Below, piece after piece: positions 56,232 to 64,000 of a DNA stretch of 64,000 nucleotides. Each line of letters starts with the position of its first letter. The stretch's first letter is position 1. A program made the translations under genes and the position numbers. Source of the DNA: Pyropia yezoensis (Eukaryota; Rhodophyta; Bangiophyceae; Bangiales; Bangiaceae); contig CM020619.1 in NCBI GenBank assembly GCA_009829735.1, positions 3,726,590 to 3,790,589 of the forward strand, read 5' to 3'. The notes under the pieces were generated by a model. That model did not search any database. It had not been told where the DNA came from and was given only the letters and a program-made list of their open reading frames with translations.

Positions 56232-58121
56232 GCGCGCGGTGGGGGCGGGCGGCGGGGGGCGGGGGGGACGGATAAGAAGGGAGGGCGCGCGTCTCGTCTG
56301 GCCGGAGGGTCACGCGGCAATGTCTCCTCTCCTGTCCTTGTACTTTTTCTCTTTCTATTTTTTTGTTGCCGCTGCCCATGTCTGTGCTACTCGACCACTG
56401 TTGTTATCTTCGCCGCCGTCGCCGTTTGCATCCTCCCGCGGGCCTGTGGCCGGCCCTCTGTTGCAGGGGCAAGGGCATTATCGTGGGCGTCCCGTCGGAT
56501 GCACACGATGGTGGGGCAGGGGTGTTTTTTCTGCACGTACGGGGTGGAAGGGGGTGGGTGGGGGTTGGGGGCAGCGACTCCGGCGGCGGCGGCGGCGGCA
56601 GCGGCGGCAGTGTCGCAGGTGGTGGTGCCGGTGGCTCGCCGCCACCCCTGCCGGCTGGTGGGAGAGCCTTAGCGGCGGCACTCGTGCGGCCCTGCCCACC
56701 CATCCAGCTCGTGGCGCCGCCACTGGTGGCCAAATGGAGGGCGTGGGGGCTACAGCCATACACCCCGGCTGTGCCGGGCCCTGTGTTCGCTGCACGCTCC
56801 ACCGCCGGGCACACTCCACGACTGCCAGGACGGTGTGTTGCGTTTTTCTTTTTGTACTTTCTTTTGTTCTCGCGGTGCCGCCGCTGCCGCTGTGCCTGCC
56901 ACCCCTCACCGCCCCCCCACCAACGCCATCCCCTCCCGTCGCCGCTGCCGGTCCTTCCATCACAAGCGGCGGCGGCGGCAGCGACGGCTGGTGGCGGTGG
57001 CGGCGGCGGCGGTGGCAGCAGCGGTGGCAGCCACGGCGGCAGCGGCTGCGGCGGCGGCAGTGGCGGCAGCGGCGGCTGTCGGCGGCAGCGGCGGCTGTCG
57101 GCGGCAGCGGCGGCTGTCGGCGGCAGCGGCGGCCGTCGGCGGCAGCGGCTCCCGGGTGGCAGTGGCGGCGACGTGGCCGCAGTTGCGGTGCGCGAGTGGC
57201 GGGGGGCCGCGGCCCGCTGACAGCAGCGGCCGCCGCCGTCTTGCCGAGATGGGCGGGGCGGGTTGTGTTGCCGTGGCGTTTGAGGGGACCACCACCCCGC
57301 CGTCCGGTTGCTGTCACGTCAGTACTGTCCGACTTGTACATACAGTCCCTACATGAACATGGGACTGGCAGTGTCGTTGAGGCGGTGGCAGCGGCGCGCC
57401 GCCGCGCCGGGGCGCAGCTGGGCTGGACGAAACGGGAAGGGCGGCGGCACCGGTGGTGTTCTGCAGCGTTGGCGGCGGCGGCGGTTGCTGCGGCGGTGGC
57501 GGCGGCGGGCCGTCGATGAGGCGGTGGCGGCAGCGGGGGGCAGCGCGGCGTGGCGGTGGCTGCGGCGCTGCTCCCTCCGAAGCGCGCACGCCCACGCAGA
57601 GGGGCGGGCGGCGGTGTGTCACTCCTAGTTGCCGCACGGGGAGGTGCTGCAGCCGACGAGTGGGGGGGCGGGGGAGAGCAGCCAGTGGCTTGGGAACCCA
57701 ACGAGGATGGGGGGGGTCGGCCCAGCTGCAGGCGCACGACGCCGAGTGTCGATAGCAGTCCGTCTGCCCCTGTTGACCCGAGCCAATCTCTGAAACGAGC
57801 CACACGTCCAGCGTCGAACGCTGGCGCCACCGCGACTGCTGCCAACACACTCGAGGGGGGAGCGAGGAGGGAGGAAAGGGGGGGGGCAACGAGGGAGATT
57901 GTTGGGGGTTCCAGTTCCCTTCGGGCGGGGGGCATGCCGGGGGTTGGGAGGGGGCAGTGTGGAAGGCGAAGGTGGGTCCCAAAGCTGGTGGGGGGGAGGC
58001 CGCAGCAGTGGGGTCCTCGCTCCCAGCTCTTACATAGGTAGCCACCTGCGGGCGGCCGGCTGCCTGCGAGGGCGGTGCCGCACAATCCCTCTTGTCTACA
58101 AACCTGCTGCGGGCGTCGCAG
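56232..58121. other. GC-rich stretch between the SNF2 and kelch-like genes
   Basis: No gene is firmly supported. A frame from ATG 56320 starts with a signal-peptide-like stretch (MSPLLSLYFFSFYFFVAAAH), but its continuation is low-complexity. T-rich tracts at 56337-56370 and 56842-56875, both containing TTGTACTTT, may be RNA 3' ends or leaders. The rest is GGC-rich repeat, C-runs and G-runs. Confidence 0.4.
57062..57148. repeat. 19-bp tandem repeat
   Basis: Units GGCGGCAGCGGCGGCTGTC repeat about four and a half times with a 19-bp period. Because 19 is not a multiple of three, the repeat argues against the open frames through it being coding. Confidence 0.85.
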
Positions 58122-59444
58122 GATTATTTTGACGGCGACTGGATGACCCTCCGCGGCCGCCGCGGCGACGGGGGCAACGCGACGGTCTTCCCCCCGCGGA
58201 GCGATGAACTCTCGGCGCCCGTCACCGCCGCTGACGTGGTGGGCAGCCGCGGGTGGCTGCTGAGAGTGGGCATGCGGAACGCCGCCACGCCGCCCCTCTT
58301 TGAGTGGACCGCCGCGACGGGCACCTGGGCGTGGCTGGCGGGCGGGGGCGACCGCCGCCCGCGCGACAATGCCAACGACGGCTTGTGGCCGCCGTTAGAC
58401 GGGGGGCCTGCGATCGTCGACGAGGCGGCGGGGCCCACCGCCTGGTCAAGCCTCCAGTGGCGGCGGCCGGCCTTTGTCTACCACCCCGCCCGCCATACCC
58501 TCTACCTGGTCCAGGGTGTGCCGGACCAGCCCCCCCAATTCACGTTGGCGGGCTCCTCGCCGCCACCTGTCATGCTCGACGTCCGCGTGTGGGCGTACGA
58601 CCGACGGGTGGGCGGTGGTGGTGGCGGCCGCCTCTAAGGCGCCCGGCGGGCCCCCCCTGTTCGACGCGTTTTCCCCCTACGGCCTGGCCGCCGCGCCCGC
58701 CGACACGGGCCTGGCCGTGCGGCGGAAGAGCGGCCGAGCGAGCATAACGCTGGTCGGGTGGCGGCTGGACCTGGACGCCCGCCCCCTCGCGTGGACGTCC
58801 CTCCCCACGGCGGGCGCCACCATCGCCTACCTCTTTGAGCGGCAGCCGCAGTGGATCGCCCCCGACGGCGGGCTGCACGTCTACGCCCCCGGCACGCAGG
58901 TGCCGTTCCTCAGCCTCCGGAGGGTGCCGCCGCCGTCCACCCCGGGCATCACCACCGCCTTCGGGGACGGCCGGTATGGGGACCCGACGCCGCTGCTCGC
59001 CCTCACCAACGTGGACCGCTTTGTGCGCCTCGGCGCCGCCGCCGATGCTGGCGCCGACGTGGCCGCAGAGCGCGCCGCCGTGCCGGCGGCGTGGGCCACC
59101 GCGAGGAGGGGGGGCGCCGCCGCGGTGCCGCCGCGCCACTTCCTCGCCCTGACGGGCGGGGCGGTGGTGCCGGCTGCCCGCGGCGGCCGCGGGGGGGGGG
59201 GGGGGGTGGCCTACCTCTTTTCGGGGGGGTTCAACCCGGCGGGGCCGCCCACCTATGGGGTGGACCTGGGGCGGGCCACGTTTGACCCAGACCTGGGCGC
59301 GGTGTTTTTCGCAGCCGCCGCCGTGCGCACCGACGCCGTCGCCGCGGGCGGGGCCGCCAGCTTCCCCCCTGCCCGCATCGTCGTCGCCACCCCCGCCTCC
59401 TCCCCCTCCCCCACCACCGTCGTCGCCACCACCGCCACCACCAC

Positions 59445-59480
<36 letters not shown>

Positions 59481-59598
59481 TGCCGCACGTTGCCGCGGCC
59501 CCAGGGGCTCCCCTCTGCTGACGCGCCTGACGCGCGTCCCCCCCCCCCCCCGTCTGCATGGAGAGCCTTGTACACGCCCACACGGGCATCGTAAGTAA
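58122..59598 (+). CDS. Kelch-like beta-propeller protein, 5' end uncertain, one frame change
   Basis: The frame from 58122 (preceded by CGTCGCAG, a possible splice acceptor; first in-frame ATG at 58143) encodes LLRVGMRNAATPPLFEWTAA, then TGTWAWLAGGGD, FVYHPARHTLYLVQG and LDVRVWAYDRR. These blade-like patterns of aromatic and Gly residues resemble kelch repeats. That frame stops at 58635. A different frame carries on from about 58640 with ITLVGWRLDLDARPLAWTSL, ATIAYLFERQPQWIAPDGGL, LLALTNVDRFVRLGAA, FLALTGGAVVPAARGG and AYLFSGGFNPAG, to 59598. The change falls in a GGT/GGC run near 58610-58640, so a sequencing slip or a tiny intron is likelier than decay. The C-terminal end holds a GCC microsatellite encoding poly-Ala. 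The function is unknown. I see no signal peptide in the sure part. Confidence 0.5.
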
Positions 59599-62540
59599 TC
59601 GGTAAATAGGTAGGTGGGAACTGGGCGTCCAGACGCTACGTAGCTCCGTCTCGTGCGCGTTGACCACATTTGATGAATACATAGTTCAGTCGGCAACCCT
59701 AATCGGCAGGTGTCGGCCCCGACAGGGGTGTGACTCCTGTCAGTATCCAAAGGGGATGCCCCCCCCCCCACTGCGGTCGACCGGCCCTCACCGGACGATC
59801 ATCACTAAACGTGCGCGCGCCCATTGAGGGGTCGATTAGACGTCTAATCACCTATTGAGCTTCCAATGAGCGAATGGTGGGTCCCGTAACTGAGTCATTT
59901 TGGTGTCATTGAGAGGTGGGTTTAATGACCTTTCACAGGAGTAGGCTCAATGATCAGTCTGAGAGGGGGCCCGTCAGAGAGTTCCGACAGCGACCCCCCT
60001 CGCAGAATTATTTCCGTCAAAGACCAAGCCACGGCCTGCTAAGCAGTGGCGCCGCACCGCCCGCGTCCTGCGGGCCGTTTTGAGGGGCAGTGAGTGCAAG
60101 TCTCTTCGTGGCAGGAGGGTGCGGGGGGGGGCACGTCCACGCCGTGGTTGGTGCGGCGTCACGCAGCGCCTCGGCAAAGCGTTGCTGACAACGGAAAAGA
60201 AGAGGGGGGGACCGCCAACTGTGCGGGCACAACGGCCACCAGCCCTCCGCAAGCACTTCGACTTGGTCGTGGGGCGCACGGCTCGTCGGCTCGAGGAGCG
60301 TGGGGTGTGGACGGCGAGGGAGCGTGGGACAGCGAGGAGGGCTCGGGCAGGGACGACGACAAGGATGGGGACGAGGAGGGAGGCGGTAACGGAGGGGTAA
60401 GTGAGAAGGGCGAGGGGGTGAAGATGGCCGAGGACGTTGAGGCAAGGGATGTGGTGGGGAGAAGGGAGAAGGGGGGTGCGCGGGGACAAGAGGGGTTCTG
60501 GCGGCGGCCGCGGTGGGGGCCGTGTGGAAGGGTGGGTGGGTCTTTATTGATGGGGCGTCTGCGGCCGAGGTTACAGGGGTGGCACGAAAGGCGGCTGGAG
60601 CAGCTGTCAACGCTGCTGCCCCATCGTTGTTCCTTGAGTCTGCGCCATCTGCCGCTCACGCTCCGCCGCTGCTTGCGGCTACGGATGTTTGTTCACCTAT
60701 CGGTACGGCGGACGCTGATGTGGTCATGCCAATAATACCTCCGCAGAGGTACAGCGCCCGGAGTGGTGGATGGGCATGGAGACAGGTACGTAAGTGGGGG
60801 GGGCAAGGGTCGGGTGCGGAATGACATATGACGGGCACGCCGTTTGCGGCAGTGATTTTTTGTGGGCGCATGCGGCAGTGGGGAGGGAAGCATGGAGGGG
60901 AGGGTTCTGCACGGACCGCACCATGGCAAGACTGGGCGTTAGTGACGGAGGATGCGAGGTTGGACCCGTGGAGGGAGGCGCCGCGCGTGTAGCTTGCTGG
61001 TCGACGGTGCCCCCACCTCCGCGCAGCCGGCTGGTTCTCGCAACGCGTACATGTTGCTAGCGGCGGAGCGGCGGTAGGGACCTTGGAGACTGGTGTCTCA
61101 CCGTAGGTGAGGGTGTGCTGGATAGGATATCAAAAAGAATGTCTGTGGCCATGAAACATCTGCCCGTTCCGAAAAACGTGACCTTTTTAAAAAAACGGTG
61201 CTAATGGACCGCGCTGTCAGGGCACCATTAGGGCACCCCTCGTAATGGGACCAAGGGATCCCATACAGGCATGCCTCATAATGGTTCCATTGGATGGGGG
61301 CCTCAATGGTGTGGCGCATTTTACTGATGATCATGGCAGGAGTCAGCTTCCAGACCGCCCTTTGATCGTGGCGTGCACAGCCCTACCAGCGCCCTACTTT
61401 GAGGGTGTGGACGGAACGTCCAACCGGCTTGCCCGTTCCCAGCCTTTCCTGGCTGAACGAGATGTGGGCGGCGGGACTCCACCCCCAGTTAAGGCGTGCC
61501 CAGAGCGGACACTAGAGTTCAGAGCGATTCCGGATCAGCCATTGGCCCAGAGCGCTGCGTCAGGAGCAAAGATGGCATATACTGAAAATTGTCACACTAT
61601 TCCAGGGTTCAAGCAACGTGTCTGATGAGAAATGGAGCACAGCTGCCTGGGGCTGCTCTTGAGGGCCTCTTGCGTGAAGAATCGACATGGAATCAGCACA
61701 TTTCTTCTCAATGAAAAAGCGCACAGTGCCTCACGGGCATCGCCACAGCAACGACGAAGTCACACAAGACAGCCCAAGGGGGAGCAGGTCCTCTAAGGCG
61801 GAAGGGGATCGTTGCACGGGAACAAGAGCAGCTCAGTTATTTCCCCGCATCCCAGAAGGTCTCTTTCTTGGGTTGGTCGTCGTATCTTCCTCCTCGGCAT
61901 GCGCGCAAGTCGCACACGGGGCACCCAGGGGAACCTGAGCGAAGACATAGGAGCCTGGAAGATGTACAAAGGATTGTCCAGAGTACACAGGTCATGTGAA
62001 AGAACAGCCAATGTATCTTGAATCGTCAAGCAAAGTGGCAAGGCACATTTCCTCTGCAGCAGCGAGCAAGGCATCGTCGGCCTCTGCTTCGGCCTCCTCC
62101 GCTGCTGCTTCCTTGTCCTTTCGCTCTCATGTCCGGATCAGACCGTGGGCTCTGGCAGGAGCGGGTGGGGCCGTTCGATTTGCGCTGTGGATCAGACGGA
62201 TTCCCGGGAGAATTGTAAAACTTATATACAAGTGCGAGAGCCCCTGAAAGTTGCATTCGCGCGCGGACTAATTGCCGAACCACTTTGAACCATTGACTTT
62301 TTATGCATGGAAAAAATGGCTCTCTTTACGGGGCATTTTTCTGTGCTACGGAAAAGATACGGCTGTACCTTTTTTTTCTCTTGTTATTTCTTTTGTGTTC
62401 TTGCTTCTTTTTTTCTTGCTGCGTATGGTCGTATATCTTTTCTCTCGTCCAACCAGGAAGCCGTATCGAGAGAGAAGTCGCCCGACCGTGGCACGTGTTG
62501 GATGTAATGCAATATTCCCTCTGAACTCTAATGTCCGCCC
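59599..62540. other. Intergenic, no gene supported
   Basis: It contains hairpin-forming sequence near 59710-59740 (TGTCGG/CCGACA and GACAGG/CCTGTC), a perfect palindrome at 59834-59849, and repeated AATGG/CCATT-type words near 61200-61310. A strongly T-rich tract lies at 62370-62430. Open frames at 60080-60735 are acidic or Arg-rich, overlap on both strands and have no recognised domain. Confidence 0.4.
59834..59849. promoter_or_regulatory. Perfect 16-bp palindrome GATTAGACGTCTAATC
   Basis: The centre GACGTC resembles the core bound by bZIP factors (CRE/ACGT core). It lies 235 bp past the kelch-like frame with no obvious downstream gene, so a regulatory role is only a guess. Confidence 0.4.
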
Positions 62541-64000
62541 TTAACTGGGGGTGACTCACGCAGCAGCCGCGGCGCCACGACCAACGCCTTGGGCCAAGCC
62601 ACAGCGGGCGGGTGCCTCTGGCGTCCGCCCCTCCCCCTCCCCCCCCCCCCTCCCCTCCCCCCCCCCCCCCTCCACAACCCCCACCCCCCCACTGCTGGCC
62701 CCCCCACCCCCCCCACGCGCTCCACGCACGTCGCCCGCCCACCTCCACCGCCCTCGCTGTCGGGGAGCCGTCACGCGTACCCCCCCCCCACAGGCCGTAG
62801 GGTGCCCCCCCCCCCCCCCCGCGGGGAAGCCTCGACCCGCAGCGCCGCGCTGCTGGTGCCTGCCGCGCGCGCGCGCGGCGCGGCCACGCGGATGGATACC
62901 TATTTACGAGCCGCGGCGGCGGCGGTGGCGGCTGTGGCGGCAGCCGGGCCGGCCTGTGGGAGCGGGCGGGAGGGGGGGGGGGGGGAGGTCTGCCGTGCCG
63001 TCCGCGACCCGCCCCTCCCCCCCGATATGCTCTGCCCTGCGTCAGGGCCCCTGACCTCATTGGCAGCGTGTCGGTTGTGCCAAGGCCGAGCGGCAGACCG
63101 CAGCGGTGCGCAGCGCCGACGCGGCGGAGCAGTGGTGGCGGCGGTACCCTACACCCCACTGCCGTGGCGGTGGGTCTTGGGGGCACCGCCCCGCCCACCG
63201 CCCCTACTACCTGGTGGTCGACGGGGGGGGGGTGGGGAGTGGGCGGCCGCGCTCGTGGTGCGACCCCCCCCACCGCCAGCGGCGCTGCCCGCGCGTGCAC
63301 GGCGAGCGGCTCGCCCCCCGCCACCACCCCCCGCGCGTTGCGGGTCCCTCCAGCGGGGGTACAGGACCCGCCGTTGGGGGAGGGGGTGGGGGGCGCCACG
63401 CGGCGGGCGGGCGGGCGGGCGGGCGGGCGGGCGGTGGGGGGGTGGGGGGGTGGGGGGCGGCCCTGCACGGCCGCCCCCCCCGCCGCCGCCGCCGCCGCGC
63501 GCCGTGCCGCCGCGCGCACGCCGCGGCGCGCGGGGGGGGGGGAGGGGGTGGCATTGTACCCCGCGCCCTGCTCTGCGTCGACGCACGCACGGCGCCCGGG
63601 GGGCGGCCGTGCGTGGCGGCCGCGCCGGTGGGCGGGGGGGGGGGGGGGGTGGGGGGGGGGGGGGGGGGAAGTGCCGCCGCGGCCAAGGGCGACGCGGGGG
63701 AGTGAGGGGGAGGTGGTGGGGGGGGTGGGGGGGGTTGGGGGGGGGGGGGGGGACGTTAGGGGGCGGCGGCCATCCCGCCGCGCCCCCACCCCGGCGACGG
63801 CGCCGCTGCGGAGCGCGTGTGTCAGTCGTGACCGTCTGCGGCGGTGGCCGCCACGTCGGCCGCCTGCCACCGCCCAGGCGTGACGCCCGGGAGCAGGGGG
63901 GGAGCGGCGGGACGCCCCACCCATGCCGCGCTGGCCGCGGCGGCTGGCGGCGCCCCCCCGCCCCCCCCCACCCCAACCACCGCCCGCAGCCCGTCAGCCA
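62541..64000. other. G/C homopolymer-rich low-complexity end of window
   Basis: Long runs of C (62640-62820) and then G (62970-62990, 63530-63545, 63630-63670, 63715-63755) alternate with GGGC repeats (63400-63435). Frames up to 530 codons are open on the minus strand, but they encode only Pro/Arg/Gly/Ala-rich sequence and are open in parallel on the plus strand. I call no gene. Run lengths here are likely unreliable. Confidence 0.6.

Noticed and set aside
54854-56320. 488-codon minus-strand frame opposite the C-terminal half of the SNF2 protein
   Set aside because: Same cause: Ala/Arg/Ser-rich shadow of the coding strand.
56320-57519. Frame with a signal-peptide-like start after the SNF2 gene
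   Set aside because: After about 80 residues it turns into GGC-repeat translation and crosses a 19-bp repeat. It could be a first exon, but I see no convincing donor or partner exon.
60080-60735. Acidic and Arg-rich overlapping frames
   Set aside because: Two plus-strand frames and a minus-strand frame are open together and none has a recognisable domain.
62326-63924. 532-codon minus-strand frame at the right end
   Set aside because: Pro/Arg/Gly-rich sequence dictated by homopolymers. Parallel frames are open on the other strand and no domain is visible.
1-64000. tRNA, rRNA or other structural RNA genes
   Set aside because: I saw no cloverleaf with T-arm GTTCRANNC and matching acceptor stem, and no rRNA-like sequence. 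A covariance-model scan would be needed to exclude small RNAs.

Overview
The window is nuclear DNA of a eukaryote with a very GC-rich genome. It has long CCG/GGC low-complexity tracts, G and C homopolymers, compact host genes with few introns, and a heavy load of LTR retrotransposons and CACTA-type DNA transposons. A single-intron galactokinase gene (one GT-AG intron of 294 bp) and two apparently intronless long genes fit a red alga of the Bangiales (Porphyra/Pyropia type). That placement is inference from style, not from a diagnostic gene.

Layout. Bases 1-1495 hold the C-terminal part of a decayed CACTA (En/Spm, Tnp2-type) transposase. Bases 2265-3410 hold an unrecognised open frame running into a GC-rich repeat. 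That repeat is the target of LTR retrotransposon A (3411-31764, LTRs of 469 bp, duplicated target GGCTC), a Ty3/gypsy chromovirus. Element A is itself interrupted by element B (11066-30037, LTRs of 363 bp, duplicated target ATCTC), a second Ty3/gypsy chromovirus family. Element B contains a 500-N gap and shows about 7.7 kb of its sequence twice, once on each side of the gap, so part of the window is probably a false duplication or a tandem LTR-sharing dimer. Both families carry a long antisense open reading frame between pol and the 3' LTR, and the two antisense proteins look related. This is the most unusual feature of the window.

Bases 31770-47890 are accessory DNA: a 48-bp minisatellite, palindrome clusters, inverted-repeat and direct-repeat elements, three copies of a dispersed repeat, and a second Tnp2-type CACTA transposase on the minus strand (41296-44499), related to the one at the left edge.

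Bases 47894-59600 are the gene-bearing part: an ER-type DnaJ co-chaperone (minus strand) divergent from a galactokinase gene (plus), then a SNF2-family ATPase with a C-terminal UBA domain (plus), then a kelch-like protein gene (plus) whose reading frame changes once. The galactokinase would feed galactose into the Leloir pathway. The DnaJ would serve the HSP70 of the secretory pathway. The SNF2 protein would remodel chromatin or DNA-protein complexes. Nothing suggests that the four act together beyond the shared DnaJ/galactokinase intergenic region. Bases 59600-64000 hold no gene I can support and end in G/C homopolymer-rich sequence.
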